Source: Lactonifactor sp. BIOML-A5 (GTDB lineage Bacteria; Bacillota; Clostridia; Lachnospirales; Lachnospiraceae). From it: DNA of 64,000 bases. This document shows positions 40,607 to 49,159 of the stretch, in pieces (position 1 is the stretch's first letter; every line of letters starts with the position of its first letter). A program made the position numbers and the translations under genes. The stretch covers positions 112,605 through 176,604 of the forward strand of contig NZ_WKYV01000007.1 of NCBI RefSeq assembly GCF_009677585.1, read 5' to 3'. The notes under the pieces were generated by a model. It was given only the letters and a program-made list of their open reading frames with translations, was not told where the DNA came from and did no database searches.

Positions 40607-42733
40607 GAGTTCCTGTCCTTTGCAGGCTGTAAACACCGCAACCGAACGGCAGCCCAGAACAAACGTATTCTCTATATAAACCATATCTTTCGGATTCCAG
40701 GCCACACAGGAATCTTCTGTATCAGCTGCCGTATTTGCCGCCAGATACCATCCGTAGGGAGGGGGCAGCTTCGGCAGCTGAATCGTAATATCCTCCCAAT
40801 ACACATTAATTCCCAGGTAGACAATATCATCGGTATCCGGACGCTCGCCCTGGCTGGCATACATAACGCCCATTGCTTTTGTGTCAGGAGTAATTCCTGA
40901 ATCAAAGGGCACTGCTGTGTGCAGGCTGATAAAGGGGAAACCAAATGAACAGGGTCCTTTTCCTCCGCGGATGGAAACGTGCTTTTTTCGAAAGCGGATC
41001 ATAAACCGGAAAAAGTTAAAAAGCTCCCTGTTGGCATCCAGATCCCTCCAATTGATCCAGGAAATCTCATTGTCCTGACAATAGGGGTTGTTGTTGCCCA
41101 TGGAGGAATTGCCGAACTCGTCACCGGCAAGAAACATAGGCGTTCCCCGGCTGCACATTAAGACGGCACAGGCGTTTTTGATGAGCCGCTTTCGGAGGGT
41201 ACAGACGGCGGGATCTGAAGTCGGACCTTCACATCCGCAGTTCCAGCTGCGGTTGTCATCTGTACCGTCTGTATTATCCCACCCGTTTGCCTCGTTATGC
41301 TTTTGATTATAGGAATAGAGGTCGTGCAGGGTAAAGCCGTCATGACAGGTGATAAAATTTATGGAGGAGTTATATCCCCGGTACTGTCCGTTATATAAGT
41401 CCGGGGAGCCTGTGATTCTCTTAGCTGCCTCTGGGGCCATCCAGTAGTCTCCTTTTAAAAAGCTGCGGAGATCGTCCCGGTACTTGCCGTTCCATTCAGC
41501 CCACCGCTTCCAGGAGGGAAAGTTGCCTACCTGATAGAGCCCTCCGGCGTCCCATGCCTCTGCGATAAGTTTTACATTGCCGAGAATGGGGTCAAAGGCC
41601 AGTGTCTGGAGAAGGGGAGGCTTATTCATAGGGCTTCCGTCTTCATTACGCCCCAAAATGCTTGCCAGATCGAAGCGGAAGCCATCCACCCTATAGACTG
41701 TCACCCAATAGCGGAGGCATTCCAGAATCATCTGCTGGACTATGGGATGATTGCAGTTTAAGGTATTGCCGCAGCCGCTGAAGTTGTAATAGTGTCCGTC
41801 AGGGGTAAGCATATAATAAATATTATTGTCGAAGCCCTTAAAGGAGAAGAAAGGACCATCCTCATTCCCCTCCGCTGTGTGGTTGAATACCACATCCAGG
41901 ATTACCTCGATGCCGTTTTTGTGGAGGGCTTTTATCAGAGATTTCAGCTCATGTCCTTCATAATTATATTCCTTCTGGGAGGAATAGCTGGTGTTGGGGG
42001 CGAAGAAGCTCACCGAATTGTATCCCCAGTAATCCAGGAGAGTGTTCCCTTTCACCTCTCTTTTTCCCATAGTCTCGTCAAATTCAAATATGGGCATCAG
42101 TTCCACCGCAGTAATGCCCAGCTGCTTCAGATAAGGGATTTTTTCCATGAGTCCGGCAAAAGTTCCGGGGTGACGGACCTGAGAGCTGGAATCTTTGGTA
42201 AAGCCTCTGACATGGAGCTCGTAAATTACCAGATCCTGCATGGGAAGAAGGGGCTGGCGGGCGTTTCCCCAGTCAAAGTTATTTTTGACGACTCTTGCAT
42301 GGTAGGCAGAACCGGGGATAGGCTTGCTGCCCCAAACGCTCTGCCCGGTTACTGCTTTCGCATAGGGATCCAGAAGGGGTTTTGTTTTGTCAAACAATAA
42401 CCCTTTTTTAGGGTCCCGGGGACCATCCAGCCGGTAGGCGTATTCGAATTCTCCGATATCCAGGCCGAAGACCAGCATAGAATAAACATTGCCTATTTTA
42501 TAATTGTCCGGAAATTTGAGTACGGCGTAGGGCTCTGAGGCTTCCCGTTTGTAAAGCAGAAGTTCACAGGAAACCGCTGAGTGGGAATGGACCGTAAAGT
42601 TCACAGCTCCCGGCAGAGAGGTGGCTCCGTTAATCTCAAAAAATCCGGGACGAACCCGAAATCCCTGGACAGTGTCCAGGGGCATCAGAGGATCGTCGGG
42701 GATCAGCGGCAGCAGTAAAGGGATATTTTTCAT
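40592..42733 (-). CDS. glgX: Glycogen debranching enzyme / isoamylase, GH13 with CBM48
   Basis: A 713-residue GH13_11-type enzyme. CBM48 occupies about 20-135; the barrel follows with all catalytic features: region I DVVFNH (280-285), nucleophile D355 in GFRFD, acid E392 in IAEAWD, and H464-D465 in TCHDG. It should cut alpha-1,6 branches in glycogen or related glucans in the cytosol, as no signal peptide is present. Start follows aaggagc on the minus strand. The 3' end overlaps fabH tail to tail. The paralogue at 37.1-39.0 kb has lost the same residues. Whether it acts as isoamylase, pullulanase or GlgX is not visible. Confidence 0.9.
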   Translation of the reverse strand: MKNIPLLLPLIPDDPLMPLDTVQGFRVRPGFFEINGATSLPGAVNFTVHSHSAVSCELLLYKREASEPYAVLKFPDNYKIGNVYSMLVFGLDIGEFEYAYRLDGPRDPKKGLLFDKTKPLLDPYAKAVTGQSVWGSKPIPGSAYHARVVKNNFDWGNARQPLLPMQDLVIYELHVRGFTKDSSSQVRHPGTFAGLMEKIPYLKQLGITAVELMPIFEFDETMGKREVKGNTLLDYWGYNSVSFFAPNTSYSSQKEYNYEGHELKSLIKALHKNGIEVILDVVFNHTAEGNEDGPFFSFKGFDNNIYYMLTPDGHYYNFSGCGNTLNCNHPIVQQMILECLRYWVTVYRVDGFRFDLASILGRNEDGSPMNKPPLLQTLAFDPILGNVKLIAEAWDAGGLYQVGNFPSWKRWAEWNGKYRDDLRSFLKGDYWMAPEAAKRITGSPDLYNGQYRGYNSSINFITCHDGFTLHDLYSYNQKHNEANGWDNTDGTDDNRSWNCGCEGPTSDPAVCTLRKRLIKNACAVLMCSRGTPMFLAGDEFGNSSMGNNNPYCQDNEISWINWRDLDANRELFNFFRFMIRFRKKHVSIRGGKGPCSFGFPFISLHTAVPFDSGITPDTKAMGVMYASQGERPDTDDIVYLGINVYWEDITIQLPKLPPPYGWYLAANTAADTEDSCVAWNPKDMVYIENTFVLGCRSVAVFTACKGQELLPDQ

Positions 42734-42757
42734 AAGGGTGCTCCTTTCTATAAGGTG

Positions 42758-44917
42758 CTACATTAAATGGGTATCCTCCAGCCGTTTTTCAAAGAATTCA
42801 TTCAGCCGGATGAGCGGTTTTCTCAGCACAAGACCTAAGAGCAGGGCAAAGGGGATAAAGAGCAGCAGATGGAGAATATCCGCCCAGTAGCTCATATGGT
42901 AGATGCCCGCTACCGTCTCCCGCATTGCATTTATTCCGTAGGTAAACGGCAGAAAGGGATATACTTTCTGAAAAAACTGAGGGGTAACTTCAATAGGGAA
43001 GGTGCCTCCGGCCCCGGCTATCTGGATCACCAGAAGAATGACGCAGAGCGCCTTGCCGATATCCCCAAAAGAGACCGTCAATGTATAGATAATATTGGTA
43101 AATACCAGGCTGCAGATCATTCCGGCAAGAACAAAAAGCACCGGATTCTTACACTGTATCTCCAGGAAAAACAAATCCCCAAGGCAGATGATGGAAGACT
43201 GTATCAGACCGAAGGTGAGAAACAGCAGATAGCGTCCCAGATAACACTGAGAGGGCTTTAAATCCCTTAGCTTTTCGTCTTCATCCACCCTTACTTTCAT
43301 AATAGCTACCAGGACAATGCCCCCCACCCAGATAGCAAGAGTGGAATAGAAGGGCGCCATGGCAGAACCGTAGTTTTCTATGGAATAGAGGGAATTAGTG
43401 TCCAGCTGTACCGGGGATGACATAAAGTCACCCATAATTGCGGGATCGTTGCGTATAATCTCCAGAAGTTTGGAGATCCGTTCATCCTGCCCTACAGAAT
43501 TTACACCGTCAACCAGCTTGCGAATCTTACCTCTCGTTGTTTCGATGATTTCTTTCGTACTTGCAAGAGACTCCTTTCCAGAGGTGAGAGAGTTTCCAAC
43601 ACCGTTCAGGATCCCATCCATATTGGAGAGACAGCCGTCCGCGCTTTTCAGCATACCTGAGAGATCCGAAGAGGCCCTGGAGATCTTATCCAGAAGACTG
43701 TCCAGGGAGGGCTGTACGGCAGTGCGGTAGGAAGTGCGGATAGAGGCCAGATCTTCCGTACTGCTTTTAATCAGAGCCTGGATATCCTCTCTGGTTTCGG
43801 CGGCCTGATTGGAGGCAGACAAGATGGATTCTGAGGTATCGGTAATCCTGTCAATGATCCCCTGCTGATGCTCGCTGGACTGCTGCAGCTGAAGGATCAA
43901 ATCCTCAATGGAAGATAATCCCAGGGTGGTATTTAATTTTTCCAGCAGTGCAATGTTCTTATTGTTCATATCAATAATAGACTGGGAGAGGGAAGTGGTC
44001 TGCTCCAGCTTCCCTGCGGCGTCATCCACACTGTTCTTTATTCCTGAGAAAGCATCTGTGGCAGTTGAGGACACAGAGTCATAGAGTCCCTGGCTGGAAT
44101 CCAGGATATTCCCAATTCCCTGGGTGATGTCGCTTAGAGAGGTCTGGGAGGCATCCATAATAGACTGGGCATCGGCCAGTGCTGTATTGCCGTTGTCCAG
44201 GGCAGTAGCTACATCCGGCAAAGTCAGTCTGGTGGTCTCCACGAGCCCATTGACCTCATCTACGGCAGAGATAAAGGCGTCTATGGTCTCTTCGTACTGT
44301 TCGAGATCCCCATCAATAGTATTGAGAGAGGAGATAAAGCGGTCAAGAATCGTGACTTGCTTATCTTCCAGATCTGTTGTGGTCATGTTCAATACCCCTG
44401 CAATTGCCTCTGTGGCCTCGCTGATGAAGGTAGCGTTTACCTGCTGCTGGATTACACCAACGCCCTTATCTGTAATCTTGGGAGCAATGGCATTTTTCTT
44501 TTCATTTATGTAGTATTGTATCTGAGGACGTTCAATATCAGTAGAAAGTATACTGGACATTTTTTGGCTGAAATCAGAGGGTATGACCACAGCAGCATAG
44601 TATTTGCCGGATTTCACCCCTGAGAGAGCAGTTTTTGTATCTGTAAACTGCCATCCGATCTGGTCATTGGCCTTCAGATTGGATATAATCTGATCTCCGA
44701 TGTTCAGAGAGAGTGCTTCCAGGCGGCAGCCCTCGTCTTCGTTGGATACGGCTACCTTAATACCTGCGGTATTGCCGTATGGGTCCCAGTTTGCCGCAAT
44801 ATTAAACCAGGCATACAGTGCGGGTATGATGCTTATGCCGATGGCTACAACAAGTGCCATAACATTTTTAGTGAGGCGTTGTACGTCTCGCCGGTAGATT
44901 CTGCATATATTTTTCAT
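42758..44917 (-). CDS. YhgE/Pip family membrane protein
   Basis: A 719-residue protein with the YhgE/Pip layout: one N-terminal membrane segment (about 16-40) followed by the GNTAGIKVAVSNEDEG stretch, a ~440-residue extracellular part with long coiled-coil-like helices rich in Ser/Asp/Leu (about 150-500), and a C-terminal ABC-2-type membrane domain of about six segments (510-700) including FPIEVTPQFFQKVYPFLPFTYG. Relatives serve as phage receptors or secretion-linked factors in Gram-positives. It is cotranscribed, with a 4-base overlap, after the small gene that follows in the coordinates. No ATPase partner is adjacent. Confidence 0.88.
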   Translation of the reverse strand: MKNICRIYRRDVQRLTKNVMALVVAIGISIIPALYAWFNIAANWDPYGNTAGIKVAVSNEDEGCRLEALSLNIGDQIISNLKANDQIGWQFTDTKTALSGVKSGKYYAAVVIPSDFSQKMSSILSTDIERPQIQYYINEKKNAIAPKITDKGVGVIQQQVNATFISEATEAIAGVLNMTTTDLEDKQVTILDRFISSLNTIDGDLEQYEETIDAFISAVDEVNGLVETTRLTLPDVATALDNGNTALADAQSIMDASQTSLSDITQGIGNILDSSQGLYDSVSSTATDAFSGIKNSVDDAAGKLEQTTSLSQSIIDMNNKNIALLEKLNTTLGLSSIEDLILQLQQSSEHQQGIIDRITDTSESILSASNQAAETREDIQALIKSSTEDLASIRTSYRTAVQPSLDSLLDKISRASSDLSGMLKSADGCLSNMDGILNGVGNSLTSGKESLASTKEIIETTRGKIRKLVDGVNSVGQDERISKLLEIIRNDPAIMGDFMSSPVQLDTNSLYSIENYGSAMAPFYSTLAIWVGGIVLVAIMKVRVDEDEKLRDLKPSQCYLGRYLLFLTFGLIQSSIICLGDLFFLEIQCKNPVLFVLAGMICSLVFTNIIYTLTVSFGDIGKALCVILLVIQIAGAGGTFPIEVTPQFFQKVYPFLPFTYGINAMRETVAGIYHMSYWADILHLLLFIPFALLLGLVLRKPLIRLNEFFEKRLEDTHLM

Positions 44918-45378
44918 TTCTGCTCTCCCTCTAATAATTTTTCTGCCTCCAGCAATTTTTTATAGCGATAGTCAATGTATTCCACACAGATCAGATAAAC
45001 GGCCAGAAGGATGATGGACACAATCCATGCCGTAAGGAAGATGAGCTTTGATTCCAGGCTGAACATAAGGATTAGAAACACAGCCGGGATAATCAGAATA
45101 CCCAGAAACCCTCCCCGGATAAAAAGGGGATATTTTATGCGGAAACGTTTATAAGTGTCAAGAAGCTTTTCCTTTCGCAGCTCTGTGTCCAAAGCATCCT
45201 GGAATCCGAAATGCATCAGGGTGAGAGAAACAGCATCTTTCTTTGGTCTGCCCTGGGAAAGGTAGGACATATATTCTGCTTCCAACCGGTTAAGAAGCCT
45301 TTGTCTGACAGCGGCGTCGGCCTTTTGAGGGGGCAGGGAGGCATAGAACTCTTCCAGGAATCGGGTTATTTCATCCAT
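44914..45378 (-). CDS. Two-segment membrane protein with HAAS-like N-terminal domain
   Basis: A 154-residue protein. Residues about 1-75 are helical with RLLNRLEAEYMSYLSQGRPKKDAVSLTLMHFG (cited as a landmark), like the HAAS domains found on small regulatory or sensor membrane proteins. Two membrane segments follow (about 88-107 and 113-133), then a charged tail. It is the first gene of a two-gene unit with the YhgE/Pip protein, sharing an ATGA-type overlap. Function is unknown; a chaperone or regulatory role for its partner is only a guess. Confidence 0.7.
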   Translation of the reverse strand: MDEITRFLEEFYASLPPQKADAAVRQRLLNRLEAEYMSYLSQGRPKKDAVSLTLMHFGFQDALDTELRKEKLLDTYKRFRIKYPLFIRGGFLGILIIPAVFLILMFSLESKLIFLTAWIVSIILLAVYLICVEYIDYRYKKLLEAEKLLEGEQK

Positions 45379-45499
45379 AATTATTATGCACCTTTCTGAA
45401 AATATATTGTTATTTTAGCATGGGTAATTGTAGTTTACAACCAGAAAATGACCAATCGTCATTTGTAGGAAAGGTATTGTCATTTTCGGAAATAGATAC

Positions 45500-45638
45500 T
45501 TGAAAGATAGAGAGGGCTGTGCTATGATTTTTACTGCAGGAGTAAATTACATATGAACAGAGATAGAATCAAATGTAACAGCAATCAGATAGATAGAAGG
45601 ATAAGAACGGTCATGCCAATACCCGGCATGGCTTTTTT
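45500..45638 (+). promoter_or_regulatory. Promoter and terminator-bearing leader before yitT-type gene
   Basis: -35 TTGAAA (45500-45505), 17 bases, -10 TATGAT (45523-45528). A hairpin with an 8-bp stem centred on CATGCC / GGCATG (45610-45632) is followed by TTTTTT (45633-45638), 61 bases before the gene. A 35-codon frame with an aggag site (45553-45660) runs through the hairpin. The unit is therefore either a leader attenuated by termination or a separate ~100-base small RNA. No known riboswitch class was recognised. The rest of 45379-45698 holds ctgattt-atcag repeats and nothing else that I can name. Confidence 0.5.
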
Positions 45639-45698
45639 CTTTTCTGATTTATCAGAATAGAGTACTAATTTATCAGCACAGTAAAAAGGAGGAAAATA

Positions 45699-46562
45699 AT
45701 GAAGGAACAGGTTATTAGAACAGGAAAGGATGTAGGGATGGTGATTCTGGGCAATACCATCTATGCGCTTGCAGTTACCATGTTTATCCTCCCAAATGGA
45801 TTAATTACAGGAGGTACCACAGGTCTTGCAATCGTGGCCAACCACTATTTTCAGATTCCGGTCACAGGCTTTGTGAGCGTGTTTAACGTTTTGATGTTTC
45901 TTGTAGGGGCTTTTATTCTGGGAAAGAAATTCGCAATGACAACGATCATCAGTACCTTTTATTATCCCGTCGTACTTGGGATATTTCAATCTGTGCCGGC
46001 TCTGGCAAACGTGACTTCGGATCACATGCTGTCGGCTCTGTACGCAGGTGTCATGATTGGAACAGCCATAGGGATTGTGATTCGTGCGGGAGCTTCCACC
46101 GGTGGGATGGACATTCCTCCTCTGGTATGCAACAAGATCTGGGGGCTTCCCATCTCAGCTGTAATGTATGTGTGTGACTGCGGGATTCTGCTGCTGCAGA
46201 TCCTTTTTTCCGTTCAGGAGCAGGTTTTGTACGGACTGCTTCTGGTATTCCTTTACACCATGGTTCTGGACAAAGTCCTTCTTATGGGCCAGAGCAAAAC
46301 CCAGGTAAAAATTATCAGTGAAAAATATGAGGAGATCAATGAGATGATCCTTGGAAAACTGGATCGCAGCTCCACCCTGCTGCACGGGGAAACCGGATAT
46401 CTTCGCAGCAGCCTTCCTGTGATCCTTACCGTAATCTCCGGACGTGAGCTTCAGAGGCTGAACAAGGAGGTACAAAAGATTGACGAAGAAGCATTTATGA
46501 TTGTAAGCCCGGTAAAAGAAGTAAAGGGGAAGGGATTCACCAGCAAAAAAGAATATTTATAG
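45699..46562 (+). CDS. YitT family membrane protein
   Basis: A 287-residue protein with five to six N-terminal membrane segments (DUF161; NTIYALAVTMFILPNGLITGGTTGLAIV region at about 19-46, GAFILGKKFAMTTIISTFYYP, and RAGASTGGMDIPPLV near 129-143) and a C-terminal cytosolic DUF2179 domain (about 205-280, KYEEINEMILGKLDRSSTLLHGETGYLRS). The combination defines the YitT family. Transport is suspected but substrates are not established. Start follows aaaggagg. It is a single-gene unit behind the leader described separately. Confidence 0.9.
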   Translation: MKEQVIRTGKDVGMVILGNTIYALAVTMFILPNGLITGGTTGLAIVANHYFQIPVTGFVSVFNVLMFLVGAFILGKKFAMTTIISTFYYPVVLGIFQSVPALANVTSDHMLSALYAGVMIGTAIGIVIRAGASTGGMDIPPLVCNKIWGLPISAVMYVCDCGILLLQILFSVQEQVLYGLLLVFLYTMVLDKVLLMGQSKTQVKIISEKYEEINEMILGKLDRSSTLLHGETGYLRSSLPVILTVISGRELQRLNKEVQKIDEEAFMIVSPVKEVKGKGFTSKKEYL

Positions 46563-46570
46563 AATAGGAA

Positions 46571-46614
46571 TTGACAAAAACAGGGGAAAGGCATAGAATG
46601 GTTTACGGGTAAAC
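46571..46614 (+). promoter_or_regulatory. marR promoter with GTTTAC-GG-GTAAAC operator
   Basis: -35 TTGACA (46571-46576) and -10 TAGAAT (46594-46599), 17-base spacer. A 14-bp palindrome GTTTACGGGTAAAC (46601-46614) begins two bases after the -10 box, a typical place for MarR autorepression. Its core TTACGGGTAA is identical to the middle box of the pyrBI promoter. Confidence 0.65.
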
Positions 46615-46648
46615 TGTTTACTGAAAAACTATTGGAAGGGAAGAGAGA

Positions 46649-47098
46649 ATGCTGGAATTAGGAAGGGGTTATTTCGACAAATTCATAAAGTTAGAAAAAC
46701 TTTACCGAAAATATTTTCAGGAGGCCTTGGCTTCCTACGGATTCACGCCCAATGAGATGATTGTACTTTTGTTTTTATACAACAATGCTCCGGCCTTGGA
46801 CACTTCCCGGGATATTGTCAGGTGTAAGGGAATATCCAAAGGGCTGGTGGCCAGATCCGTGGAATCTCTTACAGCCAGAGGGTATCTGACTACCCGAAGA
46901 GATGAGAGGGATCACAGGGTTATCCACCTGAAGCTGAGCGATCCTGAGATCGTAGGTGACCTGCAGAAGACGCAGGAGCAGCTGGCAGCCAGGCTGGAGG
47001 AAGGAATCCCGGAAGAATATAAGAAAGTAACCAATGATACCTTAAGGCTGATGATTGAGAATGTTGAGAGAATGCTGAAAGGAGAGCAATTGTCATGA
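46649..47098 (+). CDS. MarR family transcriptional regulator
   Basis: A 149-residue winged-helix protein of MarR type: helical dimer part at the ends, recognition region DIVRCKGISKGLVARSVESL near 53-72 and wing TTRRDERDHRVIHLKLS near 77-93. It probably represses its own operon, since a palindrome sits on the promoter, and responds to a small molecule linked to the MATE pump that overlaps it by four bases. Start follows gggaag, at 46649. The inducer is unknown. Confidence 0.9.
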   Translation: MLELGRGYFDKFIKLEKLYRKYFQEALASYGFTPNEMIVLLFLYNNAPALDTSRDIVRCKGISKGLVARSVESLTARGYLTTRRDERDHRVIHLKLSDPEIVGDLQKTQEQLAARLEEGIPEEYKKVTNDTLRLMIENVERMLKGEQLS

Positions 47099-48453
47099 GT
47101 CATGATAAGACACAGAAGGAAGCCAGTCTGGGAACGGATCAGATAGGCAGCCTTCTTTTTAAGCTGGCGCTGCCGGCTATCTTAGCCCAGATCATTAATG
47201 TTTTGTATAATATGGTGGACAGGATGTACATAGGTCATATTCCGGATATAGGCCCCAATGCGCTTACCGGAGTGGGGGTCACTATGCCTGTGATAATGGC
47301 CATCTCTGCATTTGCAGCCCTTGTGAGCATGGGAGGTGCCCCAAGGGCGTCCATTATGATGGGAAAAGGGAAGAACGAAGAGGCCGAGAAGATCATGGGA
47401 AACTGTACCACCATGCTGGCGGTGCTGGCCATACTTCTCACAGTCATATTTCTGGCCTTCGGAAAACCCATTCTCCTGATGTTCGGAGCCAGCGGCAATA
47501 CCATCAGCTATGCCTGGGCCTATATGCAGATCTATTCCATCGGCACTATATTTGTTCAGCTGTCACTGGGACTGAATGCTTTTATTAATGCCCAGGGATA
47601 CGCCAAGACAGGGATGCTGACTGTAGCAATCGGAGCTGTCTGCAACATTATCCTGGATCCCATCTTTATTTTTGGGCTCGATATGGGAGTGAGGGGGGCG
47701 GCTCTTGCCACGATTATATCCCAGGCGGTATCCTCTGTCTGGGTTGTAAAGTTCCTTACAGGAGCAAAGAGCACCCTTAGAATCCGTCTTAAGAATATGC
47801 GTCCCAAAGGAAAATATATTTTTCCCAGTCTGGCACTGGGGGCGGCCCCTTTTATCATGCAGTTTACAGAGAGTATACTGTCCGTATGCTTTAATACTTC
47901 CCTGCTGAGATACGGGGGTGACATTGCTGTAGGAGCCATGACAATCCTTACCAGTGTGATGCAGTTTTCTATGCTTCCTCTCCAGGGGCTGACGCAGGGG
48001 GCACAGCCTATCATCAGCTTTAATTACGGAGCGGAGAATATTCAGAGGGTAAAGGAAGCGTTTCATCTGCTGCTGAAAAGCTCTATGATTTATTCGTCTC
48101 TGTTGTGGGCCATCAGTATCTTTGTTCCCCAGGTGTTTATCGCTATATTTACCGGCAATGCAGAGCTTGCGGCATATACAAAATGGGCGATCCGCATCTA
48201 CATGGCAGTATCCCTTCTTTTTGGAATACAGATTGCGTGCCAGCAGACGTTTATCGCCCTGGGGAATTTCAAAACCTCTGTTTTTCTTGCGCTGCTCAGA
48301 AAAGTTATTTTACTGATTCCACTGATATTTATACTGCCCCATCTGATACCAAATCAGGTACTGGGCGTATTTCTTGCGGAACCAATCGCGGACTTTCTTG
48401 CGGTATCTGTTACCTCAATTCTGTTTTACAGAGAATATCATAAGCTGGGCTGA
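47095..48453 (+). CDS. MATE family efflux transporter
   Basis: A 452-residue MATE protein with twelve membrane segments in two halves: LALPAILAQIINVLYNMVDRMYIGHI near residues 21-46 (cited in part) and the second-half LPLQGLTQGAQPIISFNYGA near 285-304. It should exchange a drug or metabolite for Na+ or H+ across the cytoplasmic membrane. It overlaps the MarR gene by four bases and shares its operator-controlled promoter, so induction by an exported compound is likely. Substrate cannot be told. Confidence 0.93.
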   Translation: MSHDKTQKEASLGTDQIGSLLFKLALPAILAQIINVLYNMVDRMYIGHIPDIGPNALTGVGVTMPVIMAISAFAALVSMGGAPRASIMMGKGKNEEAEKIMGNCTTMLAVLAILLTVIFLAFGKPILLMFGASGNTISYAWAYMQIYSIGTIFVQLSLGLNAFINAQGYAKTGMLTVAIGAVCNIILDPIFIFGLDMGVRGAALATIISQAVSSVWVVKFLTGAKSTLRIRLKNMRPKGKYIFPSLALGAAPFIMQFTESILSVCFNTSLLRYGGDIAVGAMTILTSVMQFSMLPLQGLTQGAQPIISFNYGAENIQRVKEAFHLLLKSSMIYSSLLWAISIFVPQVFIAIFTGNAELAAYTKWAIRIYMAVSLLFGIQIACQQTFIALGNFKTSVFLALLRKVILLIPLIFILPHLIPNQVLGVFLAEPIADFLAVSVTSILFYREYHKLG

Positions 48454-48456
48454 CCG

Positions 48457-49149
48457 TTACGTCAGCCTTACTACCTGATCTACGCCCACGGAACAGATCA
48501 TGCCCTGTGCTTCGGAGCTGATACCGTGGGCCTTATTGATTTCCTCCATAATAAGATTCCGGTTCTGGGCAGGAACTACAATAATCACCACCTCTTTTTC
48601 ATTCTGCAGAGTAAAGCCGAAAAAGTGCTTGCTCTCTTCCGTACCCAGCCAGCGTGCTTTGAGGATAGTTCCGCCTCTTGCACCGGCCTTTTTCGCAGTA
48701 TCCATGACATCATCGGTATGTCCCTGGTTGACAGCAACCAGAATCAGGCTGTGTGACCCTCCATAAGCAGTCATAGTAATCTCTCCTTTCGCAGTATCCT
48801 CAGGGATTTCCCCCTTATTTTCGTAGAAAACGGAAGCAACCAGCTGGTTAATTCCTGTGAGCAAAATGTCAAAAACAATGCCTTTGGCCTCAACCTGGGC
48901 TCTGAGCTCCGTGTTCAGGTCATATAAAAGCCTGGTAATGCAGGAAGCGGTTCCAAGGCTTAGCAAAATGTCTCTTTCCGGGCTGCCAAAGCCCAATACA
49001 TCCAGCAGATCAGAGGATGCGGTACCGAAACCACAGCACTGATAATGCCAGAAGACTCCCTGATTTGTATAAAAGTCGGCCAGCACGGCTCCCTGGTGGC
49101 GTTCGGCAATGGTTACCATTAGTTTCAGCGGTTCTTGTTTTGCAGTCAT
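48457..49149 (-). CDS. Tandem PII-like protein
   Basis: A 230-residue protein made of two consecutive PII-like (ferredoxin-fold) halves of about 110 residues. The first runs about 6-105 (LKLMVTIAERHQGAVLADFYTNQGVFWHY, GFGSPERDILLSL; cited in part). The second runs about 125-228 (LILVAVNQGHTDDVMDTAKKAGARGGTIL, ESKHFFGFTLQNEKEVVIIVV). The uridylylated T-loop tyrosine of GlnB is not seen, so it is not a classical nitrogen PII. It lies 10 bases downstream of the DUF1538 gene on the same strand, arguing for a regulator of that membrane protein. Ligand is unknown. Confidence 0.8.
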   Translation of the reverse strand: MTAKQEPLKLMVTIAERHQGAVLADFYTNQGVFWHYQCCGFGTASSDLLDVLGFGSPERDILLSLGTASCITRLLYDLNTELRAQVEAKGIVFDILLTGINQLVASVFYENKGEIPEDTAKGEITMTAYGGSHSLILVAVNQGHTDDVMDTAKKAGARGGTILKARWLGTEESKHFFGFTLQNEKEVVIIVVPAQNRNLIMEEINKAHGISSEAQGMICSVGVDQVVRLT

Positions 49150-49159
49150 CTCTTACCTC

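Noticed and set aside
45542..45556. 15-base sequence GTAAATTACATATGA shared with 59319-59333, both just after promoters
   Set aside because: A few exact 15-mers are expected by chance in 64 kb; the positions relative to the -10 boxes also differ (13 and 4 bases).
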